A stretch of DNA of 64,000 bases from Quercus robur. Taxonomy: Eukaryota > Streptophyta > Magnoliopsida > Fagales > Fagaceae. The notes beneath the pieces are model-generated. The model searched no databases. It saw only the letters and a program-made list of their open reading frames with translations, and was not told the DNA's origin. Shown piece by piece: positions 22,562 to 34,890 of the stretch; positions within the stretch are counted from its first letter, which is position 1; each line of letters begins with the position of its first letter. Where the stretch lies: NCBI RefSeq assembly GCF_932294415.1, contig NC_065535.1:94008862-94072861 (forward strand), given 5' to 3'. A program made the translations under genes and the position numbers.

Positions 22562-23539
22562 TGTGAACCTGTTACAGTCAAGTTACTATGTTAGTTAACA
22601 AATCCATCTATCCTTCCTATATACAAGAGGCTAATTACAGCAACATGGTATGAGAGGTAAACACATGTAAAGCAAAAGATAATTGCAAATGCAATTTTTT
22701 TTAACACATACAAAATTGCAAAACATAATGGGGGACTAAATAATTGCAAAAGATATATCATTGTAACACAAACACAGCCACATGGATGTAGTTTCCAGTG
22801 TCATGTAATACTTGCATTTTTTTCCCTTTACATTCTATGAGGAGCTGTAACATTTTCTTTGATCTTTTAAGATTCTCAATCATAATTTTATTACCTGTTA
22901 CTAACTTATCATAATCAAGGGCTGTTACATTGGAAGGCTTGGTTTATCTTCATTTTTTCATGAGGATAATTTTCTTCTTCTTTATCATTATAGATGAGAG
23001 AAGACTGTAACTGCCCCTCTCTAGGTTACTATTACAGGCTTAAAAGGTTAGAAAAAGGTTCCCTAAGCAATTGTTTTTAGAGAATAGCACAAATACTCAA
23101 GTGCCAGATGAACCCTTCTGTGTCACAGGCTCAAGGACACATCCAAGAATTCAATTTAGGGAAATTGTGGAAAGATGTGTTTCATCTCTCAATAAATTGA
23201 TCAAGAGGGCAGACTGTATCTTTTCACCCACAGTTTGTACCATAGTGATGCAGCCTGAATAAGGCAGCAAAGATGACGTGTTTGCTGTAAACAGCAGATA
23301 AAGGCTATAAGGCAGAAAAGGGAGTCAGTAACCCCAGAAATAAGATTAATTTTCTGTCAAAAATAGCCAGTTTTCTTCAGATTATTACTTATTTATAAGA
23401 GAAGCAATGCCTGACTAGTCAAAGACACATAATAAATGCTAGACAGCTGACAATACATTTAGAGATTGGAGCATCAAGTGGAATTATGCTGATGTAGGAT
23501 ACAAGAGTCATAGATAAACTTGAAGAGGCAGTAAGTGAT

Positions 23540-24320
23540 TTTTCAGTTTATTCTTGATTTCAAAATGTGGTTGATGGTTTTGAATGGACTTTTTTTGGAG
23601 TGTATGATCCTAATGCAGATGCAAATAGATAGCAGCTTTGGGAAGAATGGGCAAGGGTATATAGTTGGTTGGTGCATAGGGGAGGCTTTCAACATAATTC
23701 CTTTTCCAAGCAAAAGGATGAGCTTTAAGAACAATGGTAAGGATGTGGCATTTTTCTGGAGTTTATTTCAGAACATAGCCTAATGGACTTACCATTGGAG
23801 GAAGGTGTTTAAACTTGGTCAAACGATCATGGTCACCCATCAATGCCCAGGTTGGACAAATGTTTGATCTCACTAGCTTTGGAAGAACAATTTCACTATT
23901 TGAATCAGAGATTTCTTCAAAGATCATATTCAAACTGTTTTCCCATGTTACTTGATGGTAATGATATCAACAAGGGCAAGGGCTTATTTACATTTGAAAA
24001 TATGCGGTTAAGAACTGAGGGCTTTGTGGATAAAGTGAGAAATTGGTGGGGGAGTTATCACTACCATGGGTCTCTTAGTTATATATTGGCTTCGAAACTC
24101 AACTCCTTGGAAGACAATATGAGAAATAGGAGTAAGGAGACTTTTGGAGATGTGACAGTATGGAAGAAACATTTATTGGTGCTAAATGAATGGAGGAAGA
24201 GGGATGCCTGATTGTTGAAGTTTCTTTTATTCCAAAAAATATCGGGGCTTCAGATGCTAAAGATTATAGGCCGATCAGCCTTATTGGTGGCGTCTATAAG
24301 ATTGTGGCTAAAGTGCTAAC
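23540..24320 (+). mobile_element. LINE (L1-type) ORF2 remnant
   Basis: Several short frames on + read as L1 ORF2. One has the end of the endonuclease and the linker (DKCLISLALEEQFHYLNQRF, VRNWWGSYHYHGSLSYILAS). Another has the start of reverse transcriptase, FIPKNIGASDAKDYRPISLI followed by GGVYKIVAKVL. Pieces between are missing and frames change, so it is dead. It lies in the transposase leader intron. Confidence 0.7.
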
Positions 24321-24690
24321 TACATCAATTACCTTAAATAAATTAAATGGTTTAAATTATTTAGTTTGGACACACGCTATGATTTGAAGCAACATAAGCG
24401 ATATTGAGAGGAATATATGATTACTACATTACTGTCTGCCTTAGATTCTGATCTACATGGTTTTAAAGAGCAGATTCTTTCTAGTGAAACCCTCACTTCA
24501 GCTGCCAATGTTAATTCTCATTATTGTGCTCATGCTTAGGCCAAGGTTCTATTGAGACAACCATAGTCTTTTGCTTTAGTTTCTAGCATTGGAGGTTGTA
24601 ATAGCTTCTAGTGGTAATGGTTGTAATGGTGGATGTGGTGACAACAAGTGCTCATTTGGTGGTATGAATTGTACTAAACGTTATTGTTGG
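24321..24690 (+). mobile_element. Fossil of a Ty1/copia-type gag region
   Basis: A short stretch resembles the N-terminal gag motif of copia-like elements (KLNGLNYLVW type), followed by sequence like the Gly/Asn-rich gag tail. No LTR, protease or polymerase is seen. A decayed, broken fragment next to the LINE remnant. Confidence 0.45.
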
Positions 24691-24936
24691 GTGAATTAGT
24701 AATAAATCAAAGAAAATATAACAAATAATATATAGCTCAAATGACATGCAAGCCAATAAAAACATGGAATTGAAATCAACAACAAAAAGATACTACAAGA
24801 AGAACATCTTATATTAGGAAAAAACATGGAGTCATTGGAAAACCCATAAAGTCATTGGGAAGTTCTCTTAGTGGCAAAACCCATACACAACTAATACCCA
24901 ACTACAATAACAATCAAATCAAAAAACCCATACCTG

Positions 24937-25190
24937 AAATATGAAATTCTTGAGAGGGAAGAGCAGTGAGAGAGGCAATGTGGTGAGTGAGAGTGAGAGG
25001 TGTGAGAGTTAGTGAGGCTAAGTGTATGGGTGAGAGTTGAGGATGCTTTGTTTTAGGGTGAGAGTTGAGGATGCTTTGTTTTAGGGTGAGAGTTTGAAGA
25101 TACTGAGTGTGGACTGAATAATCTATTCCCAGGAAATACCTTTCAAAACTACTGTTATCTGTTTTTGACTGTGGACGGAATAGAGTTGTA
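24937..25190 (-). promoter_or_regulatory. Probable leader exon of the transposase gene in the right terminus
   Basis: Read on the minus strand this is rich in CTCTCACCCTAAAACAAAGC repeats (two direct copies near 25030-25090) and CTCACTCTCAC, ending at the donor at 24936. Position and composition mirror the leader at 1080-1347. Confidence 0.45.
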
Positions 25191-25370
25191 AAATAGTTCC
25201 ACCAGAACTCGAGTCTTATAGACTCGAGTTCTGTTCAAAGTTAACTACATTGTTTGGATAAGTAAATCTCGAGTCTTATAGACTCGGTTTGCGCCACGAA
25301 AAACTCGAGTCTATAAGACTCGAGATCCCTTGAAATTATTATTATTCTTATAATTAAATCTCGAGTCTTA

Positions 25371-25600
25371 TAGACTCGGTTTGTGCCAAGCGAAACTCGA
25401 GTCTTTAAGACTCGAGATCCGCGTGGCAATTTTTGCCACCTCAGCAGTGCAGAACTAATGGAAAGCGAGTTTATGAGACTCGGTTTTTAAGTTGAATCTC
25501 GAGTTTCAAAAACTCGAGATGTTAGTTTTCTAAATTGTTTGAAAACGTGCCTAACTAACTAATTTGAATGGTTGAACGAATCTGATTTGCACAATACCTC
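25371..25600 (-). repeat. Right terminal inverted repeat with palindromes
   Basis: Read inward on the minus strand this matches the left end. Its outer palindrome (25496-25520) has the same ATCTCGAGTTT arms as 900-924. Further CTCGAGTCTT...AAGACTCGAG units continue inward at 25392-25418, 25298-25326 and 25206-25231, so this end has more palindromes than the left one. The inner limit is approximate. Confidence 0.8.
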
Positions 25601-25609
25601 GAAATGATA
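25601..25609. repeat. Right 9-bp target site duplication of the MULE
   Basis: GAAATGATA, identical to 813-821. Its distance from the inner terminal palindrome (80 bp) matches that on the left (78 bp), which makes a chance match unlikely. Confidence 0.8.
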
Positions 25610-27111
25610 GGACTTTCTGTTTTTTGTTCAGGACTAAACAGATTTTTCGAAAGTGTACTTTCAGAGTAGTAAAGTTTGAGAGTTCCATGGTTTTTTTTTT
25701 TTTTTGTTTGTTTTTTTTGGGAGTAAAAATTAAAGGTTAAATTGCAAATTATATTTCTAAAATTTGAAAATATTTTAATTTTACATTATTAAGTTTCGAA
25801 ATTTTTATTCTCCTTAAAATTTAAGTGTAATTAGATTCTAACATCTAATATTTGAGAGGTATTTGAATTTTATATCTGAAATTTAAGAATTTAGATTTTC
25901 CCATGAAGTTTTATATTAGTAATAAAATGTTCTAAATTTTTATAAAAATATTTTTTTATAAAATTTATCAGTCTCCTTGCTTATTTTGTTTCTCTCTCTT
26001 GATGTTTGAAGAAATTTAGAATATTTTGTTACTAATAGAAATATAATGACAAGAAAAAAAAAATGTTTTTTCAAACCAAATTCAAGAGCTGTGCTCCTTA
26101 TTAAATTTATAGAAAAAAAAATTACATAGAACTTGAGTTTGTAAAAATCAAGTTCTATTTACTAAATCGAGTTCTATTTACTAAAAACTCATTGTGCTTG
26201 AAACTTAATTTTGTAAAAATTGAGTTTCAAACCATGTTTTTTAACTAAATAACTTTCAAAAGTGTATTTTTGGTAAAATAATTCGGAAATATTGCATTAT
26301 TTAGCAAAAAGAGACCATCCATCAGCCTCTCATATTTTTCTCTCTTTCCCCCCAGCTGCCATTCCATTTAATATGTTTTTCTTCAAACTCCTTTTTTTAT
26401 ATTACTTTATGACAAATTCCCTTCCTTTCCCTATGCCATGAAAATGATACCACATTGCCAAACTTGTTTGAACTTTTAAGTTATATCGTTGATAAATAAA
26501 TAAATAAAACTTTTAAGTTATATCCACCCTAGTGTAACAACTAGGTCCCTATAAAATAATAATAAAAAATATATAACCATCTAGTAATCACCCTTACCAT
26601 GATTCACTGAGACCAGTTACAGCAAGCCTTCGATAAATTGTTAAGACCATTCTTACCATAATTCTGTAAGACTAGTTAGAACAACAAATCGATTTTAAAA
26701 ATATAGGTCCTTTTTACAGAATTTTGCAAACAGAACTATTAATAGAACTATAATACAGAGAGTGGACTATACAACTTTAATCAGAATTCAGTAAGGACAA
26801 CTTTCTGATCACTGTTTCTAAAAAAGAAATGCAGAAATCATAAAGCTAGATGCAGTGGAAACCAGATTTATTGCGTATCCACATACTTAATTTTTCTAAA
26901 TAACCCCACAAAAGTGGGATTTTTTATACTAAATACGACCCTTTTTTTTAGATTAAAATTTACAAATTTAGACCCCTATCAGCACGTGCAAGCAGCACAA
27001 TGCTTGAAGCTTGCAAAAGTTGTGTATAAGTTTTGCATCCAAGAGGAACTAACTATAATACAGAAGAAAGGAATGTACAGCTTTTAATCAAGGACAAGGA
27101 CAACCTTGTGA
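25610..27111. other. Host spacer right of the MULE
   Basis: AT-rich. By the target duplication it was contiguous with position 812 before insertion, so it should hold the old promoter of the left-edge gene. A degraded palindrome cluster is listed separately. I see no gene. Confidence 0.4.
26125..26228. repeat. Degenerate palindromes outside the MULE
   Basis: AACTTGAGTTTGTAAAAATC..., two copies of ATCGAGTTCTATTTACTAAA-like sequence, and an inverted repeat at 26200-26228 (arms GAAACTTAATTTT and its near complement around GTA, 12 of 13 pairing). They look like worn relatives of the MULE terminal palindromes. Confidence 0.4.
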
Positions 27112-30100
27112 TCAGGTTTTCGAGCTTTCTTCTAATAACTTGCTTGCTGGTGCTTTCTCTTGCCTTTCTACATAAGCAGAGGGAAACCATCCAGCCTTCC
27201 CATTGTATTCTCCTTCAGACCATCCATTAGCAGCCACCTGACAATTACATGCATAAAAGATAAAGTAAATGTAAATCCAAGATAAACCAATTCAGTATGA
27301 GATGGGCTAAAGTAAATATCAAAAAAGAAAAAGTATGAGATGGGCTAGCCGTATTTTAATGTGTCTAAATTGCCGTGAGAAACAAATTTGGCATCAGAAA
27401 ATGAATAAGACAGGCATAATGCTGCTGAGACCTACAGCTTAAGCTCTCAAAACAAGTGATAATTTACCAGGGTAAGTGGTCTCGATTTTGAACCATGTCT
27501 CACTCTACCTCCCATTTAAAAGAAAACTCCACGCGTTATGCCTCACTTAATTGAGAAAATCACGGGTCCACACATAAGAGGGAGTGTTAGAATAATGATT
27601 AAATGCTTAAATTCACCCTTGCATATTAGCTTAAGATTTTTGGGACATATGGTTGTTTATCAACTCCTACATATGGAAAGCCCTTAGCAACTAAAACTGA
27701 AAATCTCTTCAAAGACAGCTACTCGACTCTTATTTCAGGCTTGCATTATTAGCCATTCAAGAGCACAGTCCATATTTCAATTAACAGTGAAGAATGTACC
27801 TGACGAACCACAACATAATCATCAACTGATAGGCTTAACTCCCCTTCTGATTGAGCATCAAATGAATGTACTGCCTGCAAGAAAGGAAAACAAAGGGAGA
27901 GGGAGGGAGTAGGGGAGGAACAAAGCTTGAGTTGTTAAAAGCAACAAAGGCAAAGTCAACTAGGAATAGAAAATCTCAGACATTCATAGAAACATCTAAT
28001 ATCAATATATTTCAACAACTAGGATTGTGATACTGATTTCAATTCTAAATATTTCCAAGTAAGCCAGAGTTCCTATTACATGTATGTTTCACCTAGCAAT
28101 TGCATTCATGTTCTCTAGTCTAAAAAAGCATGTGTCAAATCATGTTGATAGCGAAGAGAGGCATAAAGGTCTTGCTCCTATGGTGAATCCTGTGGGGAAC
28201 AATAGGAACTTCAAAAAGAAGATGAACTGTAGCCTGCCTAGCAGTGAAGTGACTGGGGAGTCTACAATCACGAAGGCATATAACCCAAAACGAGCAAATC
28301 AGTACTTCCTTTTTAAAAAGTAAAATTATATTAATGCTTGTAACTTAGTACTTTTTTGTTCTCTTCTTTCTTTAAGTTACTAGTTTCTACAAATAACAAA
28401 TGATCAACAATGTTGAGTTTTCTTTGTTTTTGATTGGCATGGCAAGTTGGCCACAAGAAGATGAAAAGCGCAGCAATTACTATTTTAAAGAAAATAAATC
28501 AGATTTACCTATGGATTTTTTATTATCACCTAGTCATATTTAAAACCATTGTTTTGAAGACCAAACTGGACAGGTCAATCAGACTAGTTTAACTGATAAT
28601 TGATCTAACCTCCAATACTGAGAGGTGAGTGCTTAAAATCTTCTTACGTACCCTGACCTCCAAACCAAGAACTTTGGCATGAAAATGCTAGCGACCTTAA
28701 CAAAGATCAAATATGTCCTTGGCACGTTTAATAACGTAATGACTCACATGCTTCTCCACATTAGTTGCAACATAGTCACCTACTTCCTTATGTCAGTTAT
28801 GTGAGGTGTTTTTTTTTTTTTTCCTATTCTTTTTTATACATCCATAGTTGGGGGTGGGGAGATTTGTACCTAGATGTCTCCATCAGAAACACTAGGAGAT
28901 GTCAATTAAGCTACAAGGCTCTTAGCTTATGTGTAAGTTAAGAACTATTAAGGACTGGCAACTGTCCTTACTCTCATGCTTCTTTTTTAAGGTTAGAAAT
29001 AACCAAAGAAGATTCTTTTTGTTCCTAACTTGATTTTATGTATCAGAAATTAATATTCTTTAGAGTAAAATAATGTAATTTGATGGTAGTGAAAATCGAC
29101 AGTAAAGTTAATGAGATAATTCTATAGTTGATAATAAATCCAATTATCCAAGTGCTATGCAAGTACGAGCAAAATTTCAAGTTGACAAAATAAAACAGTT
29201 CTAATAGTGAGGGATGGACAATTTTTATATAAAACAAAAAAAAAATCTCTATAGAAAGGATATTTTAAAAGGTGGGAGGATGAAATCCTGAGAGAGTTCA
29301 GAGAAATCACCTTTGCAATGAAGTACTCTTCATTTTGATTAATATGTCCATGATCATCAGATACATTTGAATTAATATTTTCATGCACCTGCTGATTATA
29401 CACATCTCCCTTCATTCTCCCTGAATGCAAGGAAGACTCTTTCGGTTGCTTCTCCAGTATCATCTACCTCCAATCATAAGCATACAATAAATAAGAAACT
29501 AGTAAAGGCAATCCTTTGACAACCAAGAAAATATACGACAGTCCCTGGGAATAGAACAAATTCTCAGATGAATGAGTCAAACATCATAGTAACAAACCTC
29601 AGCATGTAGCTTGTCTAAAATATCAAGAACCTTTTGATGATAGGTTTTCTCAGCATCTACCTGCAAAATGATTTCTTTTCAGATTCAAAAACTATGCATG
29701 TATGATCATGAGCAGAAAAATTAGGAGATCTAAACCACATTTTAACAAGATGCACAATTTTACATCAAACAAACCCCACTAGTAGGATGAGCAACATAAC
29801 ACTATCACAAACTTTTAAGTATCTAGAAGGATCATTATTCATAACTAGAAATAGTTGATTGAGAATGCTTTAGAAAATATCAGGTTAAATGAAAATTGAA
29901 CAACTAGTCTTGGTCAAGTAAATCAGTAACAAGCAGAATACCATAGATTTAGAAAATACCAAGATAGATGAAAACCAAATAACTAGTCTTGGTCAAACAC
30001 AGCAGAAACAAGCAAAATACCATAGTAAGAAGCTTCTGGAAAGTTTTTTGTTGCTGCTCACTCTCAACTGATAACATGGCAGAAGTTGCTTCTTTCCCAA

Positions 30101-32409
30101 GTGCCATCATTGTAGATTTTAGCTCACTTAGTCTTGCATCCGCCGTTTGAAGCCTCATTGAACTCTCAGCAGAAATAGAGGATTCCTTGGACTTCAATTG
30201 GCGCCTCAATACTTCACCTGCCTATTGAGAAGATGTCTACAATGTGATATGCTATAGAACCTTCAGGGCTATTTACACCCAGATAAGATAAGACATAAAT
30301 GATCACCTGGGCTTCAACCTCCTGGCGCAATTTGTCATAACGATGTGTCAAGTGGCGAGCATCTTCCAAAGGAGCTCCAGTTATTTGTGCCCGCAATGGC
30401 TCAGAAACCTACATATTCAGTACCTGTAACACAATTAGAGACATAAAAATAAAAAAAATAAAAGTAATATTGGACAAAGCTCCAAAATTAATGCATTAAA
30501 ATATGACAGAACATAACCTAAAGTATTCTTTTTTCTTGGAAATTTATGTCTTAAAATATAGAGTACACCATTCAAGATAGTCAAAACTTTGGTCCATTAC
30601 ACAACCCAAAATTGGGAGAGAGTGCCTTAAAAAACCTATACCAACTCTCAGATGCTAAGAATCCCAAATCCTACTTCATATGGTTTTGTCCAAAATTTTC
30701 AACTCATTAAACATACAATCATGCATCTCACCATCATATTTTTATTTTTTCAACATTTAGGAAGTATTTATTTTGAAATTTAAGAGCAAATTCAAATTGC
30801 TAACCAAAAATACCATATATCTATGTGATAATGTATCTTGTTATTCAGTTACTCTGGCATGTAATCCCATCAAAGAAATAGATACAAAAATTTCAATTCA
30901 CGAGATGGGTTGACTGTCTGGTAAAAATACCAAAGTATTTATAGCATAAATGAAATATGTGAAGAAATTACCTGATCAAGAAGGACCCCAAGCAAAGTCT
31001 CCCTCTCCTCCTCCATTGAAGAATGTGAGGTACCAAAGTGAAGAGCAGCTCTTGCAAGAGGAGAATTGGTGCTTTGATTATCACCTCCATATTTACAACA
31101 ATCTTGAGCCAACTTCCTTACTAGAATATTTAGTGCAAAAATTTCATGTATCCACCTCATAAAGGAACTAAACGCAAGAAAGTACCCAAACTTCTTCTTT
31201 TTTTATAAGTAGTAATACAAGAAAGGAGCAGAACTATACTCACCTATCTCCATTTGCTTTGAACTTATAGAAACAAAGGCTTCAATTCCATGAACAATAT
31301 GCCGCTGAAAATGCTGTGCAACATGAAATATTTTTAAGACTTTGCACAGAATAAACCATCATTGATGTAGCTGACGTTGCATCACAGAATTCATCCATCA
31401 GATTCACCATTACAAATAAGTAAACCCTGATATTACTCAACAATGCTTTTGAGGACTTTACCTTAGCTACTCTTGTAGAATTGTATAGATTTTGAAGTTG
31501 TTGCTGACATTGAAGTTCAGCGTCATCAACCATGAGTACTTCATGACCAAAATGTCCCAAGTGTCTCAACACTGCCTGCAACATAATGATCATTGGAATC
31601 CGAGTATGTGACAGCGATATCAGGCATCACATACCATGTGGATACAATCATTTTTCAGAAACCAGGACACAATATACTTGGGATACACGTACGAGAAAAA
31701 CCACTCCTAATCAGTTTACACATAAACAGGTATAAAGAAGCACACTGACATATTTGACATGACATCTGGGGAGATGCATAGACACCAAAGATGCTTTTGC
31801 AAAGTGTCTTTAGTCTTAACTACTACTAGCAATATCAGCATTCTACTGATCTATTGAGCAGAATGCAGTGCAGCATACTACTATTCTACATATAAGCATT
31901 CCGAAGAGGTCTCACATTTGTGAGATTAGAGAATCATTCCTATAACAACATCCTCATCGCCAAAATTTTGGGGCTGGTAATAGATTCTCAACAGACTAGT
32001 CAAGTCGGTCACATCTATTCTTTTATGTCATTTTAACAAAATCATCCCTAGCCTGTCAAAAATAAAGAAAAAAAATGTTTTAAAAAATAAAATAGAAAGA
32101 ATGCCCACTTTTTTTTTTATAGGTAATCAATATCATAGACATCGAAAAAGCTACAATTGACATGATATGTTGGTGTTCATGATATGATATCTTCCAAATG
32201 CCATCTCAAAACTCTAAAAAGGTTAAAGCATCATTCTTTTTATAAGTGTCACATATAAATCACCATAAGAACCATAATTACATGATTGCTTAGAACAAAA
32301 GCAAAAAAGGGGTTGGTCTTTTCTTTGACAAAAAGAACAAAGAGATCACCTGCTGTTGCTTGGCAACTTGCTCTCTGAGCTTGCTCGCTTGCCTCCGTAT
32401 ACTTTCCAT
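27112..32409 (-). CDS. SH3P1: SH3 domain-containing protein, SH3P1 type (BAR-SH3)
   Basis: Nine coding exons, all with good splice sites: 32350-32409, 31462-31575, 31244-31313 with 30972-31120 (split codon), 30307-30408, 30021-30221, 29598-29660, 29311-29463, 27800-27874, 27112-27237 (ten genomic segments counting the split pair separately). They give 370 residues, close to the Arabidopsis SH3P family (about 350-440). It starts MESIRRQASKLREQVAKQQQ. The N-terminal 250 residues are the BAR-like coiled coil (GAPLEDARHLTHRYDKLRQE). A short linker (PKESSLHSGRMKGDVYNQQV) leads to a C-terminal SH3 domain (AVHSFDAQSEGELSLSVDDY, GWSEGEYNGKAGWFPSAYV) with the ALYDF-like, WSEGE and PSAYV positions kept. 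Known relatives bind membranes in endocytosis, clathrin-vesicle uncoating and autophagosome formation. The linker is shorter than in Arabidopsis SH3P1. No break is seen. Confidence 0.93.
28084..28323 (+). other. Orphan open frame inside an SH3P1 intron
   Basis: A 79-residue frame opposite to SH3P1 in the 1.4-kb intron before the SH3 exons, with protein-like composition (SLPSSEVTGESTITKAYNPK). I cannot identify it. It may be a decayed insertion. Confidence 0.2.
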
Positions 32410-33567
32410 GTAGACTGAAGAAAAACAGGATCTTCAGAAAGAGGAAGCCAAAGTTTTGTTTTGTTTTTTTTTTTTTTTCTTGGGTCTAGCTCAACTTTAT
32501 CATGGAGAAAGATAGAGGAGAAGAATACACTGAAAAAGGAATTTGGTAGTGTAAGTGAATAAAAAAATGTCGGGAGAAAGAGAGAGAAAAGGTGTCTGTC
32601 TATTTGTTTCTTTTTGACTACCAACTGTAAGAAAGCACGTGCCCGTCACACATTTGCTATGGGTAGTGTCTTTCACTGTCGGCCTCTGCCGTCCAAAAAG
32701 TGATGAGTTTATCAGGTTGAGTTTTATAGGATTGAGGTGAATTTGTCACTCCCATTTTACTCTATTTGTTTAAGAGATAATGTCCGTTTGTTAAGAGATT
32801 TTTTTAGTAAAGTTGTTTCATTTTGTGAAAATAACTATGGTTGAGAAAGGGTATAAAAATATATATTGTGGTGTTAAACACTAATACTAAATGGTGCCAA
32901 TATTTTCTAGAAAATGAGTAATATTTTAAAAAATATTTTCTATAAAATTATCTTATATTCCTATATTTGGTAGAAATTTTAAATGAATTAAAAAATAATT
33001 TTCGAATTTCTCTTATTTAACTTGTTAAGAGATAAAGTTGTTTTCTAAAAATATTTAATGGAAAACAATCTCTAAAAATAAGGTATACTTTTTTTATTGA
33101 CTAAAAATAGTTTTTCTTTGACTTTTTTTTTTTTTTTTAATATACAACCAAATAACGAAAAACATTGAAAACTATCTTTATGCAAAATCTCCCATCAAAA
33201 CAAATAGAGCGTAGGTGAACTCGATACTCAACTTAACCATGTTATGTGACAAAACATTTGGACTCTCTTCTAATCATTGGAATGGTAGAAATCAACCACA
33301 CCCCTATTTTTGAGCGATCAATTGAATTTTTGGGTGGGTAGTGTTTTACACAAATTTATGAAAAATGGAGAAACCAAATAAGATATTCCAAGAGTAAAAA
33401 AAAACAATGCTAAAATTTTCAACAAACTAGGGAGAATCATGTAAAACAACTATACAAATTCAAATACAATGAGAGAGATTAAATTGTGGATGGACCTTTT
33501 GGTGGAGGAAATGTGAACACATGCTAAATTCTTACATAAAATAGGTTGATTAAATACTAATAATAAT
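32410..33567. other. SH3P1 upstream region
   Basis: Contains the likely 5' UTR (32410-32640) with CT-rich stretches when read on the minus strand, then AT-rich spacer. No defined promoter element stands out. Confidence 0.35.
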
Positions 33568-34337
33568 TGTGGGGGCCGGTTAATCAATAAATTATTAAAA
33601 TCGTGTTAACTGGGCCTGTGGCCCATCCGAGGACGTAAAACTGTCCGAGAAGGCCCATATCAGGTTATAAGGGTAACCAAATGAAAAGGAGAGTAGATAT
33701 CACGTGAGGTGAGTTCAGTATTCGTCCGAGGACAAAATCCTTTTCGGCAGTATGAGTCCAAGGACGACCTGAACGTCACATTGTTGCAAACACACCTCAG
33801 AGCTACATTACCACTGAAGGTGGGACATGAGACCAAGGGTAAGAAAGAAAAGGTAAATAAATATCTTTAACAACAGTTGCCTCCGCATTAATTGCCTCTC
33901 AACCAACTCTCTGGCTGCATTAATGTAGAGGTGATACCTGAACAATGATAAGGCAGCCTTATAGCTGCTGGTTGGAGGTTCCAGGAGGTGTTGGATGGGA
34001 CAGGAAGGGATCCCCTGAACCCAACCTACACATATGTGGTGAAGATGACACCAAGAGGGCAGTATATAACATGGAAGAATGCATTAAGAAAAAGGATCGG
34101 AACTTCTAAACAAAGAGGACTTAGAAGAAAAACCTTATAAAATAAAGAACTGAACTTGTTTCAAGGAGAAATTGATCGTGATATTAGTGTTAATCCATTT
34201 ATAAACGTGAATTTTAATCGTTTTTCTTTTGGAGTTAACCTAGTTCTTTGACATCCACGCTCTACAAATTTATTGTTTGGGCTTTTAACATTCGAACCCA
34301 ATACGAATTTGGGATCGTTACAAATTAAGTCCTTACA
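33568..34337. mobile_element. Solo LTR
   Basis: A 770-bp block begins TGTGGGGGCC and ends TCCTTACA, flanked by ATAAT on both sides (33563-33567 and 34338-34342), a 5-bp target duplication, though in an AAT-rich context. It shares GGCCCATCCGAGGAC-style wording and the CTTACA end with the LTRs at 37764. No internal region is attached, so it is a fossil left by recombination between LTRs. Confidence 0.75.
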
Positions 34338-34852
34338 ATAATAATAATAATAAAAGAGTAAGGTTTGGGATTAAAACAAAAACAAATATATATATACACA
34401 TAATTATTGACAGATTTTTTTTAGAAGAAATTATTGACATAGTTGGTTGTGGTTTATGCAACATTATTCTTGTTTAAATCTATCATTAACATTATTTCTA
34501 TTGTACATTAATCACAACAAAATAATATCAACCAGTATAAATTTTTTTTAACGATATTTTATAATACAATAATTTTATTTTTAAAGTAAAATGCAAAAGC
34601 CTCTCGAGATTAAGATTAAAGTACCACCAATTATTTTTAAAAATATCCAATTTGTTCTCTAAGCACAAACTGCACTTAACACGCTTGAAAGTTTCTCTAC
34701 TCCTCCAAATACTCTGCCTCCTTCTAACAACTTAAGTGCACATATTTCACAATGATTACATTATGACAATTATGTTGGAAATATAATAATGAATAAACAA
34801 TTTTGATACAACAAACAATATCCCAAATAATTTGCAAGAATGTAAATAAGCA

Positions 34853-34890
34853 ATAATCTATATCTATATCTATATCTATATCTATATAAT
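34853..34890. repeat. (TATATC)n microsatellite
   Basis: Six or so copies of CTATAT next to the presumed Helitron start. Confidence 0.9.

Larger units (their letters stand above)
22570..24936 (-). other. Probable 5'-UTR intron of the transposase gene
   Basis: Minus-strand donor TTTCAG then GTATGG at 24936 and acceptor TGTAACAG next to the start codon fit a 2.4-kb leader intron. It carries LINE and copia-type remnants. The PMD gene at the other end has the same design (leader, intron, acceptor immediately before ATG). Confidence 0.45.
822..25600. mobile_element. Giant two-gene Mutator-like element (PMD plus transposase)
   Basis: GAAATGATA occurs at 813-821 and again at 25601-25609, a 9-bp target duplication typical of Mutator-like elements. 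Inside it, both ends begin GA when read inward and align for more than 200 bp in inverted orientation. A CTCGAG palindrome lies 78 bp from the left end (900-924) and another 80 bp from the right end (25496-25520). Behind each end is a CT-rich leader, then an intron, then a gene reading inward: PMD on + and transposase on -. The centre holds captured host gene pieces, LINE remnants and a hairpin array. At 24.8 kb it is far larger than most MULEs, partly from nested insertions. Ends and duplication were aligned by eye, so terminal identity is approximate (about 70-75% in the best part). Confidence 0.85.

Noticed and set aside
33563-34342. Reading 33568-34337 and 37764-38460 as the two LTRs of one element
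   Set aside because: The two blocks share only some words and each has its own target duplication. The true partner of 37764-38460 is 43065-43766.
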